Shown: positions 45,637-53,567 of the stretch, in pieces
Numbering within the stretch: the first letter of the stretch is position 1
Layout: each line of letters begins with the position of its first letter
Assembly: GCA_964621785.1 (NCBI GenBank)
Contig: CAZUPD010000022.1
Span: 13,023-77,022, forward strand
DNA from: JACKDW01 sp964621785
GTDB taxonomy: Bacteria > Myxococcota_A > Polyangia > Nannocystales > Nannocystaceae
Reading direction: 5' to 3'
DNA length: 64,000 nt
Program-made: the position numbers and the translations under genes
Notes under the pieces: generated by a model
What the model was told of the DNA's origin: nothing
Databases searched by the model: none
The model's input: only the letters and a program-made list of their open reading frames with translations

Positions 45637-46977
45637 ATGGCCCGGAAAAGCGAAGCCAAACTCAATCTCCAAGTCGGCGTATTTGTCATCGGCCTCGGCA
45701 TCCTGTTTGTCGTCTCGCTGTTTGTGATCGGCCAAGGAAAGGGTGCCTGGAAGGAAAAAGCCCTGATCTACGCCGATTTCCGCAGCGTCTCCGGCCTCAA
45801 AAAGGGCAGCCCCGTGCAGCTCGAAGGTGTCGAGGTCGGCGTCGTCAAGGACCGGGCATTTATCGAACCCGACTATCGCTGCGACCCGCTGACCGAGGAC
45901 CGCGGCCGCTACAGCCAAAACCGTACCGACAGTTGCGACCGCACCATGTTTTGCACGCCGGAGGGGCAGTGCGGCGAGCTCGAGCCCTATTCGGCCAACC
46001 GCGACCTCCACCCCCCGTGTTCGGTCAACGAAGATTGCAACCAGGACGAAATCTGCATCACCAGCGAGTTTCGCCGCCGCTACCGTCGGGTCACCTGGAC
46101 CGGCAACAACGGTGTATGTGCATCATACTCGACCAGTCACAAGCGCATCCGCGTGACCCTCGAAGTGTTTAAAGATGCATTAGCACATATCCGCGAAGAC
46201 AGCCGCGCGACCGTCTCGCAAAACGGTGTGTTGGGCGACCAGTTGGTGCAGGTCACCGTCGGGCGCGGCGAACCGATTGAGCCCGGGGGCCGGATTCAGG
46301 CCAACCCCTCACTCATCGAGGACATCTACGCAGTCAAGGACCGGGTCGACGGGATGTTCGTCAAGGTCGAAGAGATCATCGGCGGTGTCGCGGAACTCGC
46401 CCAAGCCGTCGGCGACGAGCAGACGATCCGCAACGTCCAGGGCCTGCTTGCCAACGCCAACGAAGTCAGTCGCCAAATTGCCGAGGGCAAGGGATTGGTC
46501 GGTGCGCTGCTCAACGACGAGGCCTACGTCAAAGACTTCGGTTCGACCCTTCGAAGCATCCGCGATACCGCGTCCGGGCTCGATCGGTTTGTCGGCACGG
46601 CCAACCGCAGCCTCAAAAAGATCGACACCAACATCGAGCCTGTCCTCGAAGATGGCCGAAAGGTCATGGCCGATATCCACAAAGTGTTGGAGGACCTCAA
46701 GGATCCCAACAACAAGAGCATCGGCTCCAAGCTCCTCTACGACGAGAAGGGCGAGATGGTCAAAGACATCGAGGAGACGCTCGACAACCTCAACAAGGTG
46801 ATGGCGGCCCTCGAAGATGGGAAGGGCAGCGCCGGCAAGTTGCTCAAGGATCCCAAGGCCTACGACGATCTGGTCAAGATCCTCGGGAACATCGAACGCA
46901 ACAACACGCTCAAGCGTCTGGTTCGCTACGTGATGGAAAAAGACGAAGCCGCGAGCCCGGCATCGCCCGGCAAGTAA
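45637..46977 (+). CDS. mlaD: MCE-domain lipid transport protein with Cys-rich insertion
   Basis: The 446-residue protein has one N-terminal membrane helix (VGVFVIGLGILFVVSLFVIG, about 13-32) and an MCE domain whose first half is DFRSVSGLKKGSPVQLEGVEVG (about 47-68) and second half is TLEVFKDALAHIREDSRATVSQNGVLGDQLVQVTVG (about 174-209). Between them, about residues 78-168, lies an insertion with eight cysteines (82, 100, 106, 112, 128, 134, 140, 161), unusual for MlaD. The C-terminal 200 residues form long coiled-coil-like helices, as in PqiB/YebT-type or long MlaD proteins, and could span the periplasm. It would bind and carry lipids for the MlaE-MlaF transporter. Confidence 0.9.
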   Translation: MARKSEAKLNLQVGVFVIGLGILFVVSLFVIGQGKGAWKEKALIYADFRSVSGLKKGSPVQLEGVEVGVVKDRAFIEPDYRCDPLTEDRGRYSQNRTDSCDRTMFCTPEGQCGELEPYSANRDLHPPCSVNEDCNQDEICITSEFRRRYRRVTWTGNNGVCASYSTSHKRIRVTLEVFKDALAHIREDSRATVSQNGVLGDQLVQVTVGRGEPIEPGGRIQANPSLIEDIYAVKDRVDGMFVKVEEIIGGVAELAQAVGDEQTIRNVQGLLANANEVSRQIAEGKGLVGALLNDEAYVKDFGSTLRSIRDTASGLDRFVGTANRSLKKIDTNIEPVLEDGRKVMADIHKVLEDLKDPNNKSIGSKLLYDEKGEMVKDIEETLDNLNKVMAALEDGKGSAGKLLKDPKAYDDLVKILGNIERNNTLKRLVRYVMEKDEAASPASPGK

Positions 46978-47167
46978 TCACGCACGAGGCCGATCGCCAA
47001 ACGTTGCAGCGTGAGACCACACGCGAGCTACCCGGGCGCTTGTAGATTCGGCCGTACTTGGAGCGGGAAGCCGGTCTTGGCCGAGACGCTGCACCGAGAG
47101 ACGACCCAAGCGACCGACTAGCGCTGTCAAACTGCCACATGACCAGTGTATACAGCCTAACGAAGCG

Positions 47168-48136
47168 ATGACGACCGCAGTCGCCCTAACGACCAGCCGA
47201 GATTTGGCCTTCGAACTGCTCTCGCTGCTGCGAGACCTCGACCCTGCACGTTGGCGGGTGGAGCTTGAGGAGTCGGCGCAAGCCAAGTTGCAACGGATCG
47301 CCGCGATGCTCGAGGAGTTGCGGGCGTCGGCACTGTCTGAGTTCGACGGACTCGCCGACCGATTGCGTGAGTTACTGGGCAAACTCGATGAGTATACACC
47401 GAGTATGGGCCTCACCGCGAACGAGGCGACCGAAGCGTGGGCACGGTTTCGTGTGCAGATGCAACCAGCATACGAAGCGCTGGCCGGCAAGCTACGCGAG
47501 TTCGAGATCCACGTCCCGAGTCTGCGTCCGACCAACTACAAGCGAAATCTGTTCCACCTCGCATCGGCCGGATTCTCGCTGTGCCTGATCGAGTTCATCC
47601 TCGACCAGCCGTCCCTGTTGCAGGCCTCGGCCGCCTTCGCGGTGGCAGCGTGGACGATGGAACTTTCGCGCAAGCGGTGGCCAGGCGTCAATCGAACGCT
47701 GATGCGGCTGTTTCAGCCGGTGGCGCATCCCCATGAGTCCTGGCGGATCAATTCGGCAACTTGGTACGCGACTGCACTGGTGCTCCTTGCGCTCACCGGA
47801 AATCCCGTTGTACAGACAACTGCAGTCGTGGTTCTCGGCGTTGGAGATCCGGTCGCCGCATTGGTCGGCCGGCGATTTGGCAAGCACAAGTTGATCAACG
47901 GGCGAAGTGTCGAGGGATCGTCGGCATTTTTCGTGTCGAGTGCGATCGCAGTCGTGGGGGTGTTGCTCGCACTCCACGGACTCCCGCTGGCGACGGTCCT
48001 CGTCATCGCTCTGGCAGGGGCCCTCCCCGCGACGTTCGCCGAGCTACTCAGCAAACGGGTCGATGACAACTTGACGATTCCACTCAGCGCAGCCGCAGGC
48101 GCGATGGCAGCGCTAAGCGTACTCGGCTTGAATTAG
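47168..48136 (+). CDS. Dolichol/phytol kinase-like CTP-dependent membrane enzyme
   Basis: The 322-residue protein has a soluble N-terminal helical region (about 1-120) and about six membrane segments. The C-terminal part matches the dolichol kinase/phosphatidate cytidylyltransferase-like group: VLGVGDPVAALVGRRFGKHKLINGRSVEGSSAFF (the CTP-binding motif) and LPATFAELLSKRVDDNLTIPLSAA. Members phosphorylate polyprenols or phytol. Here the substrate is probably a polyprenol used in envelope glycan or lipid metabolism. It follows the mla operon by 190 bases, with a possible role in the same membrane processes. A terminator hairpin follows. Confidence 0.85.
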   Translation: MTTAVALTTSRDLAFELLSLLRDLDPARWRVELEESAQAKLQRIAAMLEELRASALSEFDGLADRLRELLGKLDEYTPSMGLTANEATEAWARFRVQMQPAYEALAGKLREFEIHVPSLRPTNYKRNLFHLASAGFSLCLIEFILDQPSLLQASAAFAVAAWTMELSRKRWPGVNRTLMRLFQPVAHPHESWRINSATWYATALVLLALTGNPVVQTTAVVVLGVGDPVAALVGRRFGKHKLINGRSVEGSSAFFVSSAIAVVGVLLALHGLPLATVLVIALAGALPATFAELLSKRVDDNLTIPLSAAAGAMAALSVLGLN

Positions 48137-48141
48137 CAGAT

Positions 48142-48159
48142 ACCGGCTCGCCTGCCGGT
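48142..48159 (+). terminator. Intrinsic terminator after the kinase-like gene
   Basis: ACCGGC (48142-48147) pairs with GCCGGT (48154-48159) around a 6-base loop, followed by TTGT. It starts five bases after the stop codon. The short U-run makes it a moderate candidate. Confidence 0.55.
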
Positions 48160-48249
48160 TTGTCGACGGTCTTCGCAAAACCGTACGCAGCACCTGACCT
48201 GTTTGCGGGTGCTCGGGAGGTGAATCTCTGCTTCAATCAATGAGTACCC

Positions 48250-48507
48250 ATGGAGAAGCGCGACTACTCGATCTTGGATGAGCTCGGGGAGGGAATCCAA
48301 ATCATCGGCCCCGACCTCCGTTACGTGTTCCTAAACAAGACCCTGCTTTGCGAGCTCGGTATGCAGGCGGACGACATCGTCGGTCAGCGCATGGTGGACA
48401 AGTTCCGGCGCGACAGCCGGAGCACGGGGCTTGGACTCGCTATCTGCAAGAAAATCGTGGCCCGGCACAGTGGTCGGATCTGGTCCAGACAGGACACCCT
48501 CTGTTGA
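48250..48507 (+). pseudogene. Collapsed sensor histidine kinase (PAS start plus G2 box)
   Basis: The 85-residue frame joins the beginning of a PAS domain (YSILDELGEGIQIIGPDLRYVFLNKTLLCELG...DDIVGQRMVDKF) directly to the end of a histidine-kinase ATPase domain (STGLGLAICKKIVARHSGRIW, the G2 box). The rest of the PAS domain, the phospho-acceptor His, and the N and G1 boxes are missing, as if a large internal deletion fused the two ends in frame. It cannot be an active kinase. It is flanked by a terminator upstream and the PqqB-like gene on the other strand downstream, in line with a decaying locus. Confidence 0.75.
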
Positions 48508-48522
48508 CACGATTGTATGTAG

Positions 48523-49557
48523 TTACAAAGGGAGCTCGAACCCGGTACGAGCAACTTGAAAACCGGCCTCGCGAATGCTCCGTGCCGCCGGGCTACGTGG
48601 GTCGAGGGCAGGGTTGGAGTGATTGAGATGGATAAAGTAGACGGCGAGCGTTCCATCGTGCACCTGGGGGCCAAACAGTGCCATTGAATCGGTGATCAGA
48701 GGATGCCCAATTTTCGCCAGATCCCGCCCAGGAAGCTCTTCACTCGAATAAAACGTTCCGTCGACGAGCGCGACGTCGATATCCGAGACCAACGCGAGAG
48801 GATCGCTCGACCAGCGAGACCAGGGATCGGTGTCGGGAAGGTACAGGACGCGGGAGCGAGGGCCGTCAAACCGAAATGCAACCGTATTTGCATATTCATC
48901 CCGGTGCGGAACGAGCATCGGCGTGACAGTCACGTCGGAGCCCAGCGCGAGTGTTGATCCGGGAGCAAGCGTTTCGGGTTTGAGATTACCTGTTTGTACA
49001 AGTTGTTCCCACGGCGCATGACGCCCGAGGAAGGCGAGTAGTTCGGGAGTCGCGTAAACTGGAATATCCCGGCTGTGAATGGCTTCAAAGCCAAAGAATG
49101 CAAGTCCGAGATAGTGGCCAATATGGGCGTGGGTCAGCAAAACACCATCGACCGGATGGCGATCGACACGACCTCGAACAGTGCCACGACCTCGAACATC
49201 CGCGAGCAGGTCGAGCTGGGCGCGGACGTCAGGCGTCGCATCGACGAGGAGTGTCCGCTCCGGGAGAAGCACGGCGAGACTCGCAATATACGAAGCACGG
49301 TCAGGGTCCGTACGAGCAGCTAGGCAGTTCGAGCAGGTACAAGCAGCGTGGGGCAGGCCACCGTCTTGGGCCGTACCAAGGATCCGTAGACGAGGGCCTG
49401 TCACCTGCGCACCGGCTGACTGAGGTGCCTTTTCCAAACGTTGACCCGCATCAGGCTTGACCTGAGAGCTCACTTTTTGGGGAGGCGAGCCCACTTGAGG
49501 CAAACATGTGCAAGTCGCAAACGCTGCGAAACCAGATGCGAGCAGTCGGAGACTCAT
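48523..49557 (-). CDS. PqqB-like metallo-beta-lactamase-fold hydrolase, exported
   Basis: The 344-residue product has an N-terminal signal segment (LLASGFAAFATCTC, possible lipobox) and a metallo-beta-lactamase fold of the PqqB type: TAQDGGLPHAACTCSNC (the CxC...C segment, about 62-78), DATPDVRAQL, THAHIGHYLGL (HxHxGH) and DTDPWSRW. PqqB proteins bind metals and act in PQQ synthesis or related oxidative chemistry; here other pqq genes are absent, so it may be a generic hydrolase. The export signal is unusual for PqqB. A small stretch similar to part of it occurs at 51970-52005 (see findings). Confidence 0.85.
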   Translation of the reverse strand: MSLRLLASGFAAFATCTCLPQVGSPPQKVSSQVKPDAGQRLEKAPQSAGAQVTGPRLRILGTAQDGGLPHAACTCSNCLAARTDPDRASYIASLAVLLPERTLLVDATPDVRAQLDLLADVRGRGTVRGRVDRHPVDGVLLTHAHIGHYLGLAFFGFEAIHSRDIPVYATPELLAFLGRHAPWEQLVQTGNLKPETLAPGSTLALGSDVTVTPMLVPHRDEYANTVAFRFDGPRSRVLYLPDTDPWSRWSSDPLALVSDIDVALVDGTFYSSEELPGRDLAKIGHPLITDSMALFGPQVHDGTLAVYFIHLNHSNPALDPRSPAARSIREAGFQVARTGFELPL

Positions 49558-49856
49558 GTTCGTGCAAGACTAGCAGTTGGTATTTGTGGATCCTACGAAA
49601 AGTCGAATTCTTGCAGAGCAGCACGCCGATCTGTGGTGCTGGTAAATGGCAATAGCGAGAGTATGCTGACACGATTGAAACGATTGACGCACGGGAGCGG
49701 TGCACCTCTCATTCGTTCATGAGATGACGATGGGTCTTTGCGCCGGCACGGCGGATGCCGGTAGCGCTTCTCGGGACCCTGTGCGAGAGAGTGAATTGCG
49801 CAATGGCGTGACAATCGTTGGTCGCTACCGACCCCATTGGCCAGAGGGAGGGGTAC

Positions 49857-50297
49857 TTAGGATTGAGCTGGGACGCGGATCCCGAACTCCTTGCGAAGCT
49901 CTGGCAAAGCCACGTCCAAGCGCGACTCGTAGTTCGTATAGTGCCAACGCTTGGTCTGGCGACGGGCCTTGAACGCGGCAGCGAGCATCGCTGGCCAAGA
50001 GGTTAGTAATAACCACATAATCTTGGTGAAGCCGAGATCCCGAATCAGTTTCTTCGACTCGGGCCGCTTGACCAATTCGAGATAGGTCGAGATGCTGCAG
50101 TCCGTTCCAAATAGCGTAAGCGCATCGAGCATCCCCTCGCTCTTGAGGCTGGTGTCGAGTCCGTAGAGTACATGTAGGATATCGTGGTCTACGTAGTCTT
50201 GGCCGCCATCGATAAAGCCGGGGGTGCGGGTTTGAAGCTCCACGAGCCCCTCGCGAAGAGTCATAGTGGTGTCTGGTGCTTGATAGTTGTACTCCAT
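49857..50297 (-). CDS. Coq4-family protein
   Basis: The 146-residue protein has the Coq4 zinc motif: HDILHVLYGLDTSLKSE, that is HDxxH-x11-E exactly. The remaining sequence is helical with FGTDCSISTYLELVKRP and a C-terminal helix (RRQTKRWHYTNYESRLDVALPELRKEFGI) typical of the family. Eukaryotic Coq4 is needed for ubiquinone synthesis; bacterial members are of uncertain role and are often separate from ubi genes, as here. I start at ATG 50297, giving the common short form. It has an isolated location with about 300 bases of uninformative spacer (49558-49856) after its stop. Confidence 0.8.
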   Translation of the reverse strand: MEYNYQAPDTTMTLREGLVELQTRTPGFIDGGQDYVDHDILHVLYGLDTSLKSEGMLDALTLFGTDCSISTYLELVKRPESKKLIRDLGFTKIMWLLLTSWPAMLAAAFKARRQTKRWHYTNYESRLDVALPELRKEFGIRVPAQS

Positions 50298-50392
50298 ATT
50301 TGAAGTATGTCCGGTCCGGGTCGTAGGCGAAACGGACCATCCGCGCCAATCTTGGGGACATCGTGCGCCTAGCATGCCGCGAAACATGGCTT

Positions 50393-50420
50393 GGGGGGGG
50401 AAAAAAAATTTGCCCTTTTT
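50393..50420. other. Homopolymer runs G8-A8 ... T9
   Basis: Eight G, eight A, TTTGCCC and nine T lie in the spacer between the Coq4-like gene and the 50529 gene. The A8 and T9 runs can pair. Long homopolymers like these are prone to slippage; in a 60-odd percent GC genome they may also indicate assembly noise. Confidence 0.6.
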
Positions 50421-50528
50421 TTTTGGTCGTGATTATGGAAAATATAGGTAGCTGCGTTGTATCAGCAGTTTGTGGCTGGCTCTATTGCCTGCCTGTTGCT
50501 TCGTAAGCAAGCAGAAAAGAGAATACCA

Positions 50529-51647
50529 ATGTCAACTTTTTTTAACAACGTATTCAATCTGTCTCAAGTCAAGTACGGGCTGAAAACCGTCGCTGGCCTC
50601 CTGCTACTCGCGGCCGTCACCATACCGTCGAGTGGTTGTTCAGACGAAAATTTGCAGATTGACGAAGACTTCGAGTGTGGATCGAAAGACTGTCATCCGG
50701 GTTTGCGCTCGCCCTATGTCCGTGGTGTTACCATCCCGATTCAAGTTAGCGACGATCGAGTTTTTAACCGCACCGATCTTACTGATTGGAGCCTAGTATC
50801 CGACGACGAGTCGGTGGTGACAATCGTATCACATGAACACAATCCAAGCACCGGCAGGATCGATATCGTGGTCGAGACTGTGGGTGAGGGAACGACTGAA
50901 CTTCTCCTGCTCGACGGCGACGAAGAAGTGCAGGCGAGTGCGGAGATCGATGTACGGGAGCCGACCCGTGTCTCGTGGTGGGACCCAGTCGATAGGACAG
51001 AGTTGGCAGCCGACCAGCCTGTACGGATTCTCGTGAATGCCAGAGCGACGTTCCTGGTGCGTTATTGGGATGACGAAACATTGCTTCACGGCAGTGGGGT
51101 GAAGATTCCAAACGGGGTCCTCACCGGGAACGCGCTTGCGATCACTGGCGAGTCTTTTGTCCACGACTCTGAAGACTATTTGCAATTGGAAACGGCAGCC
51201 ATTGGTTCGATTGTGATCGAGTACGAGGTTCCGGGAGGGGGTACGCAGATCGAACTCGAAGGCACACAGGTGCAGGACATCGACAGCCTGTATTTGGTAG
51301 AGTCCTCGCGGTTGGAGCGGACCGGAGTCCAGGCCCGCGGTTTCGATGCCAATGGCGAAAGGATTTACGGTGTCGATGCAACTTGGTCGGTCGACGAGAC
51401 GCAGCTCGACGGAGTGGGCGATATATGTCTATACACTAAAAGTGCCGCTAGCGAACTTCAGCTCCAGGCGAAGGTGGGCGAACAGACGAAAACGATTACC
51501 GTGGAGGGGAAGGACCCCACCGTCCATTCGAGCAATGATTTGAGCTGCTCAGTCGGGAGTCGCGACGCCTCAGGGTGGGGGTGGCTGGTGTTCATCGCAC
51601 TCACGTGCGCACGGCGTCGGCGGACAGGGACGCGCAGTGTCAACTGA
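50529..51647 (+). CDS. Lipoprotein with MYXO-CTERM-like C-terminus
   Basis: From the ATG at 50529 (AAGAGA nine bases upstream) the 372-residue product has a signal peptide ending PSSGC, then about 320 residues of beta-rich Ig-like sequence with DxDG and GxVxATW motifs, and a C-terminal CSVGSRDASGWGWLVFIALTCARRRR. This tail has the shape of the myxobacterial MYXO-CTERM sorting signal: Cys, a hydrophobic helix, then Arg cluster. The protein is therefore exported and surface-attached. Function unknown; the Ig-like repeats suggest adhesion or ligand binding. The presence of both a lipobox and a C-terminal tag is odd. Confidence 0.75.
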   Translation: MSTFFNNVFNLSQVKYGLKTVAGLLLLAAVTIPSSGCSDENLQIDEDFECGSKDCHPGLRSPYVRGVTIPIQVSDDRVFNRTDLTDWSLVSDDESVVTIVSHEHNPSTGRIDIVVETVGEGTTELLLLDGDEEVQASAEIDVREPTRVSWWDPVDRTELAADQPVRILVNARATFLVRYWDDETLLHGSGVKIPNGVLTGNALAITGESFVHDSEDYLQLETAAIGSIVIEYEVPGGGTQIELEGTQVQDIDSLYLVESSRLERTGVQARGFDANGERIYGVDATWSVDETQLDGVGDICLYTKSAASELQLQAKVGEQTKTITVEGKDPTVHSSNDLSCSVGSRDASGWGWLVFIALTCARRRRTGTRSVN

Positions 51648-52175
51648 CGCTGCATCTTCGAGATGGCGCGGTGTTGCTTCACCTCCAATATCGGCGCGGC
51701 GCCAGAGCTCGTGTTCACCGAAACGCCGGCCTGGCGGCGATCTTTTGGTTACTCGGTGGTACGCCTCCGGGGCGGAGGTCGAATGTAGTTGGTCGATAAA
51801 CCTCGCACTCGATCCCTAGATGGTCTCTCGTCTGGGATAGGTTGGAGTCGGACAGGTATCCCGGAGACTGTCGGACTGTTGTCGGGACCCTGGACCGGTT
51901 CCGGACGTCGCGGCTCCGCGAGTCGACGACCACGCCCTCATCCATACCGATGGGATTGCGGCGAACAGGGGTCGTCAAGCGAAACGCAACCGTATTTCGC
52001 TCACCTGTCGGACGAGCCCTTGCCAAGGATTGGCCCACATTATTGTTATCATTCTCGACCATCCTACGTTATGGTGATGAAGTGATAATGGTATCTGTTG
52101 TCTGAATATGGTGACCCGAATATACAGTCTCGAAACCGTTTGACGCATAGGCATCGGCACATCTATCCTTCGTTT
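51648..52175. other. Spacer of about 530 bases with a possible gene remnant
   Basis: No intact gene is seen. On the reverse strand 51970-52005 encodes NTVAFRL and matches the PqqB-like gene at 48860-48895 in about 28 of 32 bases by eye (GTCAA-CGAAA-GCAACCGTATTT core), with weaker similarity on either side. This is consistent with a decayed copy of part of that gene. The last 80 bases (about 52040-52120) are AT-rich and probably include the promoter of the next gene. Confidence 0.4.
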
Positions 52176-53258
52176 GTGAAGTGGCAAAGATGGTTTTTAG
52201 CACTGGTGTTCGTAGTGTTGCCATCTTGCCTAAAACCGAGAGCGATACCCGCTGGTACGCCGAGTCAGGAACCTGTCGCTAAAGGATCCAGGGCCGAACC
52301 TTTGCCAGAGCTTGTTCCAGAGCCGCCACTTGAACCTCTCATCGATGAGCAACGTGAGACCAGGGGGTGCATCGAGTTCGCGCGGTGTCCCACACGAGCG
52401 CAATGGTACGCAGGTCCGTTGTACGCAGGCCGCAACGACACGGAGCGGATCGGGGAGGTCGATCGTTGGTTCCCGGGAATGAAGCCCGTTGTGGTTGCCG
52501 CAATTCCTGATGACGAGACAGCGCGGATCGAAGTCGCCTGTATGACCCGCGAATACTGGATCTCCCTGTTCGTCGAGCCAGGTGCGCTCGCCCAAGTGGT
52601 ACGCGAGGCAGTCCAGGCAGTGCCACGGGTGACATGGGTCGGGAAGTCGAGACGCGAAGGGCTCTACTTGGCAGCAGGAACAAGGGTCGAAGTTGTCGAC
52701 CGCAAAGGAGACTTCGTCGAAGTCATCCTCCTCGTCGATGACCAACTCGGGGGTACTGGTTGGGTCCCGAGCAAGGCCGTTGGCAGGACGTACACACAAC
52801 GCGAGGGGGCTACGTGGTCTTACCCAGCGGACAACCGTCATACGTTCAACTGGAACTTCGTGACCCTGGCTGACCGCCCAGGAGGCAATCCGTTTGCAAA
52901 GCTGTCCAGACACGTCGAACTGCTCGCACTCGGTAAACGCCGGCAAGGCCAGGTACTGGTCGCCGCGGGTAATAGCCTCGACGAGGGCTCACACGCTGTG
53001 GGCTGGATCGACGAAGACGCATTCACAGTCGACGTTGCGAGCCCGGAAACCATACCTGAAGGAGTCCCTGGGGGGATAGACGCGAAAAAGGTACAGCTCT
53101 CGCCCGGAACGATTTTCTCGCTCAACAACCGTTCGGTGGGAGAGGTTATCTTATCGGCCACGTTGACGTGTAAAAGTGACTGCAATTCGTCGCGGCCCAA
53201 GGTCGAAGTATGGTGCGGGAGCACCCTGACGTTCGAGACACGGCCTCCACACGAGTGA
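52176..53258 (+). CDS. SH3-like-domain lipoprotein
   Basis: Taking the GTG at 52176 as start gives a clean signal peptide (VKWQRWFLALVFVVLPSC); an upstream in-frame TTG at 52098 adds 26 unlikely residues. The 360-residue mature form has a Pro/Glu linker, a domain with two cysteines and the segment TRVEVVDRKGDFVEVILLVDDQLGGTGWVPSKAVG, which resembles bacterial SH3 (SH3b) folds, followed by more beta-rich sequence. SH3b domains bind peptidoglycan or proteins; this may be an envelope stress sensor or wall-binding lipoprotein. A terminator-like hairpin and two tRNA genes on the other strand follow. Confidence 0.7.
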   Translation: MKWQRWFLALVFVVLPSCLKPRAIPAGTPSQEPVAKGSRAEPLPELVPEPPLEPLIDEQRETRGCIEFARCPTRAQWYAGPLYAGRNDTERIGEVDRWFPGMKPVVVAAIPDDETARIEVACMTREYWISLFVEPGALAQVVREAVQAVPRVTWVGKSRREGLYLAAGTRVEVVDRKGDFVEVILLVDDQLGGTGWVPSKAVGRTYTQREGATWSYPADNRHTFNWNFVTLADRPGGNPFAKLSRHVELLALGKRRQGQVLVAAGNSLDEGSHAVGWIDEDAFTVDVASPETIPEGVPGGIDAKKVQLSPGTIFSLNNRSVGEVILSATLTCKSDCNSSRPKVEVWCGSTLTFETRPPHE

Positions 53259-53299
53259 CGATCTGCGGTCTGGAACTCGCAAGCGTTTAAAATGCAAGC

Positions 53300-53322
53300 G
53301 CCACCCAGATAATCTGGATGGC
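53300..53322. terminator. Hairpin between lipoprotein and tRNA genes
   Basis: GCCACCCAGAT and ATCTGGATGGC form a stem of about ten pairs with one C-A mismatch and a 1-base centre, about 40 bases past the lipoprotein stop codon. For the reverse strand it is followed by GCTTGCATTTTAAA, so it is more likely the terminator of the tRNA transcript. Confidence 0.5.
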
Positions 53323-53333
53323 GACCTGTCCTA

Positions 53334-53406
53334 TGAGCCCGGCAGGAATCGAACCTGCGACAAGCGGATTAAAAGTCCGCTGCTCTACCAACTGAGCTAC
53401 GAGCCC
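53334..53406 (-). tRNA. tRNA-Lys (anticodon UUU)
   Basis: Reading from 53406 downward: acceptor stem GGGCTCG/CGGGCTC, D-arm GTAGCTCAGTTGGTAGAGC, anticodon loop CTTTTAA (anticodon TTT) and T-arm with GGTTCGATTC. The 73 bases show the complete cloverleaf with discriminator A at 53334. The CCA end is not encoded. It is 17 bases downstream of tRNA-Glu and probably co-transcribed with it. Confidence 0.97.
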
Positions 53407-53423
53407 GGGTTGTTGCTCGGCGA

Positions 53424-53496
53424 CGACCCCAACGGGATTCGAACCCGTGTTGGCGGCGTGAAAGGCCGCTGTCCTAGGCCTCTAGACGATGGGGTC
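53424..53496 (-). tRNA. tRNA-Glu (anticodon UUC)
   Basis: Reading from 53496 downward: acceptor GACCCCA/TGGGGTC, D-arm CGTCTAGAGGCCTAGGAC, anticodon loop CTTTCAC (anticodon TTC), T-arm with GGTTCGAATC. Complete cloverleaf of 73 bases, discriminator G at 53424, CCA not encoded. It precedes tRNA-Lys in the same direction. The methylase gene on the same strand ends 72 bases upstream of it. Confidence 0.97.
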
Positions 53497-53567
53497 GGGT
53501 GGTGCCGAGCGGGGGCCTTATGTAGCGGACTCTTTCTCGGGTCGCAAGGGGTCTGTAGAGGTTTTGC

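Noticed and set aside
49700..49972. 90-codon frame with GVTIVGRYR, recalling the start of a Ser/Thr kinase
   Set aside because: Only a few residues match, there is no glycine-rich loop in the right place, and the second half overlaps the Coq4-like gene.
53334..53496. Search for a tRNA-end duplication marking an integrated element
   Set aside because: No second copy of the tRNA 3' end was seen within the window on either side of the methylase gene, so an island boundary cannot be claimed.
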